From Sphagnum compactum (Eukaryota > Bryophyta > Sphagnopsida > Sphagnales): a DNA stretch of 64,000 nucleotides. The stretch lies in assembly GCA_965153455.1 (NCBI GenBank), contig OZ234500.1, positions 9,362,001-9,426,000 on the forward strand, given 5' to 3'. The position numbers were made by a program, and so were the translations under genes. Below the pieces are notes generated by a model. It ran no database searches. It was not told the DNA's origin and saw nothing but the letters and a program-made list of their open reading frames with translations. Shown here in pieces: positions 22,158-33,423 of the stretch (positions are counted from its first letter, which is position 1; each line of letters opens with the position of its first letter).

Positions 22158-23080
22158 GTGTGGATTAGAGCTCCGATGTTTTTGCTGCATAATTTTTATG
22201 TTATAAGATTCTGTGCTGCACATGGAATTGTCATTACAGGTTTAGGATTCAGGACTCCAGGATTGGGGAAATGGCAGTTTGGGAACCTGCATCTCAGGTG
22301 GAAGGTCTTGAGCAGTATATGGTGTACCCTGATGGTCGCATGAAATTTGAGCATGGTATGTGTGTTATTCTGCTTGCTCAGGAATTGTCAAAACTCTCCC
22401 TCTTCATGTCCCTCTTTGTGAAATTTGACACACTATTTGTTAGGACACCTGTAGTTTTCTCACTGTGGTTTCATTGCAGAGTTTTATAACAACTGATGAT
22501 TCTTTGGGTTTCATTTACTTCACTGTAAAATAACATCTGCTTTTGTCTGCTGAGCAGAATTTGATCAAACTACTGCATTTTCTTCGCTTCAAACCAATGT
22601 TGCTTGGTATGCTACAGACCAGTCTGGTTTTTGTTTCGTGACAAATGTGGTCATATCCCTGATATACAGACCTAAATAGTGCATCTTTTGAGTCTCTTGA
22701 ATCATCTAGCTGTATCAAAGTATGAACCTTCTGCAGCAGGAAAGTTATTGCCAAGTGACTTTGTTTGCAGGTTCCATTTTGAGATGTCATTCCCTAAAGA
22801 CAACATCCAAGGTATAATGTATGAACCATGGCACTAGAGATTTGTGGGAGATGATCACAGCTTTCAAACATTTTATGCATCTCATGAACTTTATGGTAGC
22901 ATCATCAGTCCTGATTCTAGTCACTGATATTTCTTTATAGCTTCATACTTTGTATATTCTGCAGTCTGTGGGCAAACCATATATGCCTTGTTCAAACTGG
23001 AGTAGCAGACCCAATGATGTCGCAGAGTATGTTGAAGGAAGGCCCTTCCAACATTGTAGTGACAGATTGGGCTAGTGCAG
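22158..23080 (+). other. Further exon-like islands, family not identified
   Basis: 22,241-22,354, after CATTACAG and before GTATGT, is open and encodes [20 protein letters not shown] then [12 protein letters not shown]. 22,772-22,811, after TTTGCAG and before GTATAA, encodes FHFEMSFPKDNI. Both have good splice sites on each side but I cannot name the families. They follow the FBT fragment but do not look like its continuation. Confidence 0.35.
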
Positions 23081-23146
23081 GGTGAGGAGCTCAGGAAGGC
23101 AATTGGGGCAGCCTCATACATTGAATGCAGGTCAAAGACACATCAG
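23081..23146 (+). pseudogene. Single exon of a ROP (Rho of plants) small GTPase
   Basis: Between an acceptor (AGTGCAG) and a donor (GTAACA), 22 codons encode GEELRKAIGAAS followed by YIECRSKTHQ. This is the G5 region of ROP GTPases (usual core ECSSKT), with the exon borders that plant ROP genes use. In ECRSKT the first Ser is Arg. No G1-G4 exons lie upstream and no CAAX or polybasic tail exon is recognised downstream. It is therefore an isolated exon and cannot make a GTPase. Confidence 0.75.
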
Positions 23147-24119
23147 GTAACATAGTTCACCATGTGCCATTGTGTAACAAGTTGCTGCTGGACAAAGTGT
23201 GTAGGTAGACTGAGCAGATGCATAAGCAGTTTGTGTTTGGTAGTTGTGATGCTGTGGTGGTTGGAAAAGGTACTGCCAGAGAAGGAGAGTGGTTTAGGGT
23301 TTGTGTATTTAGTGTACTGTTGTTCTTCGGGAGCAAGGAGGAGAACTAAGGTTGTTACAGTTGTGTAATCAGGGATGGTTTTCAAGTTCAAGCACATGAT
23401 CCAGCGAAGAAACAACGGTGCAAAAGCTGACAACAACAATGATACGGGTTCTTCAGCATCTACAGCACCTGGAGGTGGATCGGGCCTCAGCCCTTGTCAT
23501 ACCATGTCACTCAGTTTATTAAGTAGGACTCTAGAAGCAGTCTGTTAGCCAATCTGCAAAGGTGTGTGCAATGTACAGTTGGCTATAATTTAATATGGTC
23601 AAAGAACATAGAGTTTTGATCAAGTAAGAATTTGCTTGAAACAACATTCTATAACATCCTTTTACCTTATTAAATTGTAATGAGCGCATGATATATTTGT
23701 TCGAAAGATATGAATGAAAATCATCTCCAAAGGGGCCATGTAGGTCTGTACTCAATGCAACAATTAACTAAGTTCAAAAATGTGACAGGATGTCTATTAC
23801 ACATGTTCTTTTGTCCCGATATTCCCCACGACTTGATCTAATCATTGTGTCCTGCATCTACGTTCTACATCTACATTGAAGGTTGATTTGACCACAATTA
23901 GAACCAGCCAACACACCATAGCCAAGTATTGAAGTTGCAAATCTAGAAGGAGTTGATGAGGGGGTAGAAGCTGATGTTGAAGTTCTTGCAGAAACTAGAG
24001 AAGTTATTTCAAAGGTTGTGGAGAGGGGAAAACATTAAACAAGCCAAACACCCTTCTGTTCTTCATCCTGATGCTTGCTGTCCCTAATGGTGTGGCCAGT
24101 GCAAGTGTGTCCATGGCAA

Positions 24120-24194
24120 AGGCTATGGGTGCTTGTAACACGGGAGGTTATGGGTGATTATACCATGGGAGGCTATGGGTGCCTGTAACATGGG
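24120..24194. repeat. 25-bp tandem repeat, three copies
   Basis: AGGCTATGGGTGCTTGTAAC-type units at 24,120, 24,145 and 24,170, each ending in GGG. Confidence 0.8.
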
Positions 24195-26284
24195 AGGTTA
24201 AAGGTGGAAGTTTCTTGACATTCTCACGGGCTTAGTGGATAGCCTCCTTTGGTGTGATTTAGTAACAAACCTGATACGAAGGAATGACCTTGTTCTATTT
24301 TAGGGCAATGGCAAATGATTGCCATGTTACAACATGTCACAGAAATGTTACATGGTACACACGTTACTGTGTTTGTGAAGTTTTTATGTAGCAAATAGTA
24401 GGTTTAATGTGTACATCATATAATTATACATATATGTAATGCCGAATTTAGAATAGGTGAAGTCAAGTATCCCACAAAGCTTCTCCAAAGGTGGTTTGAG
24501 CAAATTATCCATTCCGTTACCTTCCCACATCTAGATTCTAAAACATATGGCTTATGATTAGTAGTCATCCTTGCCTACCATGCATGTCAAAAATTGATAT
24601 GTAGTCATCCTTGCCTACTATGTGCATGTTTCAAGTAGCCTGTTGTTTTGCAAAGATGTCATGACTACAACATTGAAGCCCCTTGGGTCCTCTTGGAGCG
24701 GGTTCAGTTTTTCCTTGTGGTGGGCAATTGTTCCATTGAGTGGCCTACAATGACCATCAAGTACATGCTTGAAACAACCAACACCCAATTGTGCAAAAGA
24801 TGAAAGAAAAATACAAAATACATGTAGCACACACCTACAAGACCAACTCGTAGAGCCCAATTATAAACAACAAACAAATATTGGAGTTCAATTTTATGTA
24901 CCTTAATGCTGATCGAGGTCCTATTCTTTTGAGAATCAGAGCAACTTGTTGGCTCATAGGAATGACGAAGGCCAACTTGCAAAGGCAAATCAAGGATACC
25001 ATCAAACCCTAATGACATACATCAATAAAACATGCAATCAAAACCCTAATGAGTATAACATCATCAACAATGTAAAAAAACAAGTCGTTATGAATGTTAG
25101 GCGACCACAAGCCAATTATCCCCTTGGTAACTTTTCTAACACCACTAGCTTCAGATTTCGACAAATTCAACGATCAATAGCCCATGTTCGCAGTTTGTTT
25201 TGGTAGTAAAAATCAAAACCAAAAGAGCTTCTTCCCTCTTCTTCCACATGGGAATTATGTTCTAGTTGAACAAATTTTAAAACACTTGCGTTAGGTTTTA
25301 ACATATATGTTGCCTTAGCCAAACTCTCCATTCGATAATGTTTTCCACCCATATTGACGCCTCCAAGGGACACCTTAAGACTAGAAGCAGGGGAATAGTA
25401 GCCTTGCCTCCACTTCATGGAATATGTAAAATAATGTTAAAATTACTGGTATTTCATTTGTGCATGCCAAGATGAACTCCCTAATGACTGTAACATCATT
25501 AATGCAAAGAAAAAGTTGGGGCTGAATATGTTGTGAGAATGAAAACTTGCACAGACGATGACAAACCGGGAAATGCATTTGGTGTAACTAACACACTAGT
25601 AGATGTGCCTGGTGCAACTAGTTGCATTGCTACCTTAGAAGGTCTAGCAGTAGACGAAATATGCTTGCGTGATAGTCTAACCTTGTTTTCTTCCACAAAT
25701 TTCAACGTCACCCAAGGTGGATGACGTGGCCAACCAAGTTGAGGATACAAAATCTAATCACAAATCTTCAAATGGTTCTCCAACATAATGCACAAACACC
25801 TCCTCGCATGATCAACAATCAAACATTCTTCCAACTTTATAGAAATGGGTTTAAAAGGACTATTAAGAGGAGTGTAAAATAGATCATTGTCAAACTCATT
25901 GTCCTTTGCCTCTAATGAATCACCTATCCATTTGACAATCTCCCAAATGCAATTACTAATGCGATCCACCTCTTTTTAGGAAAGAAGTTTGCCTATAATA
26001 GGATCCATTAGCAACAGTGTTTCAAATGTTGGGCGCAAGTGTGAGTCTAAGTTACAACATCCCACATATACTATAGTGTTTTTTCAAAATTGGTGTTGTC
26101 TATAAACGAGGGAAACTCCATTTCGAACCCTAATTACAACAAACATGTACGGACCATTTCTTAAGCTTCGTGATATCCCACACGCCTCAATATAAGTTAC
26201 AACACCCTTCATGCATTTTCCAAGAGGTGGTTGGTGCAAAATGTCACAACCTAGAAGCACAAGGGAAAAAGAGTCACCTATTAC

Positions 26285-26780
26285 GGATCGCCTATTATGG
26301 ATCGATGTTCCAAACCATGGCAAAATGCAAATTGGAATGGGATGAATATTGCTTGTTGTAGATTGATGTTTCAAAAAGTGGTAAGTTGGAAGCAAAATTG
26401 GGAAGTTATTTGTTATAGATCGGTCTTGCAAAAGGTGGCAAGATGGAAGCTGAAGTGGGAAGAATGATGTTTATTGTAAATTTGTTATAAAAGTACTTTT
26501 GAATTGCCACTTAGCCAAAATCTAGAGCATGTGCCTAACTTGGCTTACAATTGCAAATCGCTTATATGGAAGTGGGACTAATGTTTGCAAAGGTCTGAAA
26601 TACTTTTGAATTATTACAAAGTTGGAATCCAGAGTGTGTGCGTACTTGGCATACAATCGTAGATCGGTTGTAAAAGTGGGATTAATGTTTACTGCAAGCC
26701 TCAAGTATCTTTAAACTATCAAGAAGCTGAAATTTAAAGCATGTGCCTACTTGGCTTACAATTGAAAGTTTATTTCTACG
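26285..26780. repeat. Degenerate tandem repeats (about 60-bp, then about 105-bp units)
   Basis: 26,285-26,480 shows three variants built on GATCGATGTTCCAAA...TGGCAA...TTGGAA...GGGA...TTGTA. 26,480-26,780 shows three variants ending CTACTTGGCTTACAATTG (at about 26,538, 26,644 and 26,749), spaced 105-106 bp. The two blocks share words and probably one origin. Confidence 0.6.
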
Positions 26781-28371
26781 CTTTTGGTAAGTGCACCATT
26801 GTATAGGTTAAATCCAACAACATTGGTTCATTTGGTGTGTTAGGTTTTTTTCCACTACATGTAACATCAACAATTGTGCATTGTAAGAAGGGGAAGATTT
26901 GTGTTATGTTGAAGGATCAATAGGTGCATTCTAGATGGAGAGGTAAGGTTGGACAAAATAGGGTGTGGTGTAATGCCGAAGGTGGGAGATTGTAATAGTG
27001 CATACAAATGCCATGATATTTTGGCGATGGAAACATTTACAGGCTCTGTACAACAACCACCCTCGGGTCCTTTTAGTTTCATGGATTTGTCTTGGTGGGT
27101 TGAGTTCCAATGAACACTTAAGCATGATATAGAAACAAATACCATAAATGAAAAGGGTGTATGTGGCTCACGTTCCATGGGTTAGGGTTCTAGACTTTTT
27201 GGCTGGAGAAGAAAACAAGGGAGATGTGCAATGTAGGTTCATTAGGAAAGACCACAGAACGAACTCAGTCTTGAAAAATCCTAAACCCAACAACTATCAA
27301 GAAAACATGAGGTAAATACTTTGATTCCCAAGTGACTAGGTATTATTTTGAAACATGGAACATGAACACGAGAAATTTTTTCGGTTGTAGTAAGTTGTAA
27401 CAATCTTCTTTCACATGTTTCTATGTTATGCAACTACTAACTTTGATGACATGTTTTAGGTATCACTGTGAATATGGCCTAGTTAATTGTATTGGGAATA
27501 TGCATGGTCCAATGCCAGACATAAAAATGGGGAAGTTGAAGCGGAAGAACAAAAACAACCAAGAAACAATTAATGAAGGGCACAAGGGTCTTCAAATTTC
27601 GATGAAGAGTCAAGGTGATGGCCTTAAGAAGGGTTGTTGTTGTTCTTTCACGTTCAAACAATTTTAGTTGCACCCAACTATTGGCGAAATTTGTTATGGC
27701 ACATTCTAACATGTAAACAAATTAGGCCTTGTTGTCCATGGAATCGTGAAATGTGGGTTAAGGTTGGCATTCTCTTTGCATGTATCAAAGGAGACTCAAG
27801 CATTTGTGTTGGAGCACCTTTGATTGCGCCTATCCATCTATCAAGTGATGAACAAACACAAAGCTCGAGTGAAGGATATGATGGAGAACAAGGTTGAACT
27901 GTCACGAAATTTTTTCACTACAAGAATTTATGGCTTTTTGGACTTGAAGAAAACTAGTCAAAAACAACCCAAAAGTGACAAATGTTCAACTTGACTAATA
28001 GTTATCTTGGACAAATCGTATTGAACACATCCGTTTTGACTGGGTCATTTTGACCTAGTCTTTTTGAGTGGGTCATTTTGATTGACCGTTCAAAATTTGG
28101 GCAATAATTTTTTCGGTGATTAACTTTTATTTATTTACCTACTTACCCACCCACCTACTTAGCTCTTAACTAGCTACCCTACTTACTAACCTAATAATTA
28201 AGGAATAATTAATGAATACTCGCTTAGTTATCAACCTAGCTACCTAGGCTAGGTAAACTAGGTAGCTAAGCCACCCACTCAACCTAGATAGGTTAAGTAG
28301 GCTAGGCCACCTTGCCTAGGCCGCTCACTTGAATAATTAGCTAGGCCACCTAGCTAAGGTAATGGCATAGA

Positions 28372-28445
28372 TTGCAAGTGTGGGGACTTGTACTCCTGAC
28401 CTCCACTTTGAGGAGTCAAGTCCTTACCATGGCACCACCACCTTC
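28372..28445 (-). other. tRNA-like module in the CACTA-ended element (copy A)
   Basis: The minus strand has an A-box-like TGGTGCCATGGTAAGG and, about 35 nt on, a B-box-like AGGAGTACAAGTCC, at the spacing of a tRNA internal promoter. The same module recurs at 62,649-62,728, and a diverged version at 61,741-61,812. The cloverleaf pairing is incomplete, so it is tRNA-derived at best, not a working tRNA gene. Confidence 0.5.
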
Positions 28446-29089
28446 ATAAGGTGAAAATATTTGTGAACATATTGTAATAAACATGTTCAAATTTTTTTAC
28501 ACTACTTACAAAGGTAGATAGGAGGATAGCTAGGGACATAGGAGGTCAAACATATTACATCACAAATTTATAGGCTTCATGGGTTCATTCAAAACCCATG
28601 CGAAATCTATCATTTCATGGTTTATATTGTTTACACAGGAATGTCATGCATTATTTAAACATGGAACTCATGTGCACAACTTTCGTGTGTAAACAATACA
28701 AATAGACACACAACATTTGTGTATAAACAATACGAACAAGCATATGACATTCGTGTCTAAACAATGCACACAACATCGATGTTCAAACAGTACAAGTAGA
28801 TGAATGACATTTGTGTCTATTCCATATGAACCTATGAAAAACAAATTTCACACAACTATTATTGCTAAATCGTGACCCATGAAGTTTGTGATGTAGTTTA
28901 ATGATATCTAGGCTAGGTTACCTATGATATGTACTTTATACTAATTAACCTAGGCTATAACCTATACCAACACGAACTACTTAACACATTAGCCTATGCA
29001 CAGGTACTAACCTAGGCTATAACCTATACTAACACAAACTACTTAACATATTAGCCTATGCATAGGTATTAACCTAGGTTATGCTACAT

Positions 29090-30290
29090 TAGGCTATTAT
29101 ACTAAACTATGTATCGACTAGATGTAGACTTACATAGGCGCTATGTTAGGCTATGTAGGCCTAGGTAGGAGGTATGTATGGGCATCCCAGGCCTACTTCT
29201 AGGGGCTATGTAAGGCTATGTAGGGGTTATGTAGGCTATGTAAACTTAGGTAAGAGGTGTGTATGGGTTACCTAGGCCTACTTAGGGGCTATGTAAAGCT
29301 ATGTAGAGGTTATGTAAGCTATGTAGGCTTAGGTAAGGTATAAGTAGGGGCTATGTTAGGCTATATATGTTGGCCTAGGTAGGAGGTATTTTTGGGCTAC
29401 TTAGACCTATCTAAGGGCTATGTAAGGCTATGTAAGGGTTATGTTTAGGCATAAGTAGGGGCTATGTAGGGTTATGTAAGGATTATGTAAGCTATGTAGG
29501 CCTAGGTAAGGTCCAAGTAAGGTTATGTTAAGCTATGTAGGCCTAGGTAGATTAAATAAAGGTTATGTTAAGCTATGTAGGCCTAGGTAGGGGGTATGTA
29601 TTTGCTTCCTAGGCCTACTTAGGGGTTATGTAAGGCTATGTAGGCCTAGGTAGGATCTAAGTAGGGGCTATGTTAAGTTATATACATGTTGGCTTAGGTA
29701 GGAGATATTTATGATTTTGGGCTACCGAAGGCTACTTAGGGGTTATATATGTAAGGATATGTAGGGGTGATGTTTAGGCATAATTGGTAAGGGCTATGTA
29801 GGGTTATTTAGGGGTTATGTAGGCTATACATAAGCCTAGGTAGGCCGGTTTAAGTAAGGGCTATGCTAGGCTATGTAGGGCTAGGTAAAAAATATGTAGG
29901 GGTTATGTAAGGCTATGTAAGGTTGTGTCTAGCTAGGCATAGGTGAAAGTTATGTAGGTTTATATAGGGGTTATGCACGCTATGTAGACCTAGGTGAAGT
30001 TTATGTAATAGTTATTTAACTAGGTTTACATAGGGGCCTATATAGGGGCTAAGTAAAGCATGATTATTTAGGTTATGTAGGGGTTATGTTGGCCTATGTA
30101 AGAGTTATATATGTAGCTAGGGGGTACATAAGGGGTATCTCTAGGCATACATATGGGCCAATATTATTGGGATTATATTGTAGCCTTATGGAAGGGTTAT
30201 GTAGGCTTAAATACAAGTTACGTAGGCCTATGTAAAGGCTATGTAGGCCTAGATGGACCTTAACTATATATAGCCTTACATACATTGGTC
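29090..30290. repeat. Degenerate GGCTATGTAGG / TAGGCCTAGG repeat block
   Basis: Dozens of variants of GGGCTATGTAAGGCTATGTA and GTAGGCCTAGGTAGG follow each other without fixed period. Many units are palindromic (TAGGCCTA, CCTAGG). Similar text fills 62,400-63,960. Confidence 0.8.
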
Positions 30291-31497
30291 CTACATAGCC
30301 TACACCATAACCTTTACATTATCTAATTACCAAATCTATGCAAACCAAGGCCTAAGTACTAGGCTAGCATAGGTTCACCTAAGATATAACCTAAGTTCAT
30401 GTAGGCTCACATAAATGTACCTATGTTAATCTAGGCCTATCATTTATTTACCCTTTCTACCTACCTTCCCTACTTTAATTTCCTACCTCTTAATTACCTA
30501 TCTATATGTGACTTACCTACAACTTGTAAACATTTATTTACATGTTATTTTATTTTTTCCAAAATTTATGGTTGTACATGTTCCATTTGGTTCCATGTTT
30601 CATTTGACTACATCTTGTCCTATTTGACTATAAATATTAATTGACAATATGTTTCATTTGATTACACCAAAGTCCATTTGACTAAAAAGGTTCACTTTTG
30701 GTCATATTTGATTAAAAGTCACAGTGACCAAGTAGTCAAAAAGGTCAATTTTTAATCAAATGAACCAATCAAAAGAGACATGTCACTTTAGCCACTAGGG
30801 GCCTTTAGTCAAATTGAACAAATTTTTAGTCAAAATGGACATGGCCATCAAGTTGGACTGCTTGAAAAGCCATGAATTATTTTAATGGTTTTTGAGTGAA
30901 CAAAACATTCGTAACATGGCAGGTAAGCTAGCAAATGAGATGTACAAAAAGCTCGAGAATGATGCGCAAAATGTGCAGATGTGGGTGGTTGAAAACAAAT
31001 ACAAGGTTTTCTTTTACCAAGAAACTAGTGTTCGAGTTGAAGGAAATCTTCAAGGCAGTAACATGCCCTTCACCATTGGGATACAAACCCAATGGCAAAA
31101 GGAAATGATGTTATGATGTGGCCATGAACGTGGTGTTTTTATTGATGCCACATTCAGAATGAATGATAAAAAGGTAGGTAACCATGACTGGCAATTGAAT
31201 GTGTGTCATGTATGTGTTCACTTTGTGATAACCACCCACCTAAACAATATCACATTGATTTTGTAGTTTCCATTGTACACAATGATGGTATTTGACAAAT
31301 GGTACAATGGGGTCCTTGTGGCGTACATTATCACATCAAATTACAAGCAATGTGACTTGGCCCCCTAGATGGATGCATTAAACAAAAGCTTATTGATGGT
31401 TGAAAGCGATTGGCATCCAAATGCCTTCATTGTGGATGATGCGAGGGCAGAGATAAATAGCCAGAGGTAAATTCCTTATCAAGAAATTATGTGTTTT

Positions 31498-31797
31498 GGG
31501 TGCCTATTACTAGCCACATTTTTTGTTGTAGGTTCATGTTTGTAACCAAGATATGTATTATGGTGGCTATTATTGGGAGGGTTAGATGTTTTGGAATCTT
31601 GTTTCTAGCGAGGTTATATGTTGTAAGTTTCTGCAAGTGGGGATGTTATGTGATGTTGATGCCATTATGCCAAGTTATGTCACGTGTAGTATCTTCACCA
31701 GCCACTTATGTGTAATGGCTACTAGTTATTAGCCCAGTTATGCGCCATGGGTTCGTCTTATTATCCATGGTATGTGTTCTTCATGCCAATTACTAGT
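31498..31797. repeat. 32-bp minisatellite, first half, in the transposase intron
   Basis: From 31,498 successive units of 32 bp can be laid under each other (GGTGCCTATTACTAGCC..., GGTTCATGTTTGTAACC..., GGTGGCTATTATTGGGA..., GAATCTTGTTTCTAGCG...). They share a GTT-x-x-TAGCC-x-x-x-TTATGTGTTGTG pattern at about 60-70 percent. The array runs up to the MITE. Confidence 0.75.
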
Positions 31798-31798
31798 G

Positions 31799-32165
31799 GA
31801 GAACATTAAATAGGCCAAAAGAAATGAATGTAGTTAGTACAAAAGTATTATTGTGATTTTTTTCCAGTCTGCCCATTTGCCAAGTTTATTTTTGCCTTGG
31901 CATGCCTAGGCATGTTTTGAATCCATGTTATGCATGTTATGAACACACTAGGGGTATAAAGGGGTATGTAACATATTACTTGGCATGTTATGTGAGATTA
32001 CAAATGTAAAACATGATGTATTATATGAGGTTACAAGTGCAAAACATGCCTGGGTGTCACTTAAGAAAATATGGATGGGGCAAATGGGTAGACTAAAGGA
32101 AAAAATTGTAGTAGCACTTTTGTACTAATTGCATTCATTTCCTTTGACCTATTTAATATTTTTCG
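31799..32165. mobile_element. MITE with long terminal inverted repeats, inserted in the minisatellite
   Basis: 31,802-31,895 and the reverse complement of 32,065-32,160 agree over about 95 bp (shared words ATTAAATAGG, GAAATGAATG, TTAGTACAAAAGT, CCCATTTGCC). The 170 bp between encode nothing. Flanks ATTACTAGT and GTTATTAACC could be a degraded 8-9 bp duplication, as MULEs make, but they also resemble minisatellite units. A relative of one end is at 39,815-39,875. Confidence 0.75.
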
Positions 32166-32176
32166 TTATTAACCAA

Positions 32177-32520
32177 GGTATGTCACGTGGGTGCCTGTTG
32201 CAACACCATTTATGACTATGGATGCATGTTCCAAGCCAAAATATGTGTTGTGGATGCTTGTTATGAGCCAAGTTATGTGTTACAGGTTAGTGATACAAGA
32301 AAAGCAATGTGTTGTGGATGTATGTTATTTTCCAAGTAATAGCTACTGGATTTATGCCTTGTGGGTTCATGCTATGGGCAAATGTATGTGCTACTAGTTT
32401 TTGTTGCTAGTGACTTATGTATCATGGGTTCCTACTACTAAGCATATTTTGTGCTACAAGTTCTTATTATAGCCATTTTCGTGTTATTGGCTATTTGTTG
32501 GTATCGATGTTAGTGAATCT
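32177..32520. repeat. 32-bp minisatellite, second half
   Basis: The 32-bp phase resumes right of the MITE (GATGCATGTTCCAAGCC..., GATGCTTGTTATGAGCC..., GATGTATGTTATTTTCC...). It continues until just before the exon 3 acceptor at 32,543. The intron is therefore about 1.08 kb, almost all array plus MITE. Confidence 0.75.
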
Positions 32521-33423
32521 ATTTCATTGCATGCAAAACATAGGATGGTGTGGCCCCAAACAAAGGTTTTCTTGTGCTTATGGCATGTTTGTCAAGCTTG
32601 GCTAAAGCAAGCCTACATCAAAATCAAAGATGTAGCTACTCGCACAACTACATTGAGATCCTTGGGAGAAATCATGTACAACACCAATTGCCCAGATGAC
32701 CAAGACATGGATGCATGGGCGAAATGTGGGGTGGAAAAAATGGCAAACAATTTGCTAGCTATAAAAGCATTTTGGATGTATATGAAATTTTTGTGGCTGT
32801 CGAAAATTGAAATGTGGGTGGTAGGTAATCAGAACCTTCCTTATGCAAGGCAAGATACAAATGCGACCATCAAGAATTACCATGCAAATCTAAAAGCAAC
32901 TCTTCGTTCATCCAAAGGAAGATTTCACAAGAGACAAATTGATTGGGTGATACATGTTTTTATTGGTGACATCTTGCTACACTACTAGTACAATGCACTA
33001 CGGAAAAATATTGGGCTTGTGATGAATGGAATATAGGAACAATTAGTGATCAATGTAGTCTTCAAAGCACGGATGATACTTGACTCATGTGTCATGTTAC
33101 CAACCATAGTTTCAGGGGTGGCCTTTGTTACATCCAAAAAACACCCACACAAGAGATATTGGGTCCACAACCCCGAATCCGAATGGGCATCTTTTGATTG
33201 TCCATGCGCACAACGTGGCAACATATGCAAGCACCAAGTGAAGGTGTTGCAACTCCTCCACTTGAAACTTGCAAAAGGGACCATAACACATTATTGTGGT
33301 GCCTTGAACAGGACTCTTGAGGAGGCCTACAACATTTGTTCAGTCCTCAAGGAGGATGTTCACTTGGCAACGTCCAATACACGCCTTCGACGTGAAGAAC
33401 ACCAAATGAAATGTGTAAAATAA

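Larger units (their letters stand above)
23147..27915. other. No gene recognised; diverged repeats
   Basis: 23,375-23,550 has an open stretch with a GSSASTAPGGGSG linker-like run and a stop. 24,618-27,900 contains only short ORFs on both strands, with no domain I recognise. Tandem repeats inside are listed separately. Confidence 0.35.
27916..30888. mobile_element. CACTA-ended element with TAGG/CCTA-rich interior (copy A)
   Basis: The left end reads CACTACAAGAATTTATGGCTTT, the CACTA (En/Spm) terminal motif. The right end (30,868-30,888), reversed, reads CCATTAAAATAATTCATGGCTTTT, which matches the left end in its ATGGCTTTT part but has lost the CACTA bases. TTT flanks both sides, fitting a 3-bp duplication. 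Sub-terminal DNA at both ends is rich in GTCAAA/TTTGAC words, as expected for transposase-binding repeats. Inside, about 28,100-30,450, most sequence consists of TAGG, CCTA, GGCTATGTAGG and TAGGCCTAGG words. No transposase is encoded, so it would be non-autonomous. Confidence 0.6.
30892..33423 (+). pseudogene. MULE-type transposase with SWIM zinc finger, decayed, three exons
   Basis: Exon 1 (to 31,173, donor GTAGGT) carries VFIDATFRMNDKK with the first catalytic Asp region. Exon 2 (31,267-31,466, after TTTTGTAG, donor GTAAAT) carries FPLYTMMVFDKW and AFIVDDARAEINSQ with the second. Exon 3 (from 32,544) begins MVWPQTKVFLCLWHVCQAW, typical of this transposase family. It ends with a SWIM finger, CPCAQRGNICKHQVKVL (CxCx7CxH), near 33,200-33,245. 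Frames join in phase. In-frame stops lie at about 31,113 (TGA), near 31,366 (after CDLAP), 32,986 and 33,034. Mutator-like transposases cut TIR elements; this copy is dead. The start is uncertain because the N-terminus is not recognised. Confidence 0.8.

Noticed and set aside
23081-23146. A complete ROP GTPase gene
   Set aside because: No other GTPase motif exons are found within several kb on either side.
28372-28445. Functional tRNA gene on the minus strand
   Set aside because: Box-like sequences are present, but acceptor and anticodon stems do not pair well and three diverged copies lie in transposons.
31498-32520. 32-bp periodicity as a CRISPR array
   Set aside because: Units are adjacent and degenerate along their whole length. 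There is no repeat/spacer alternation, and they lie inside a plant transposase intron.
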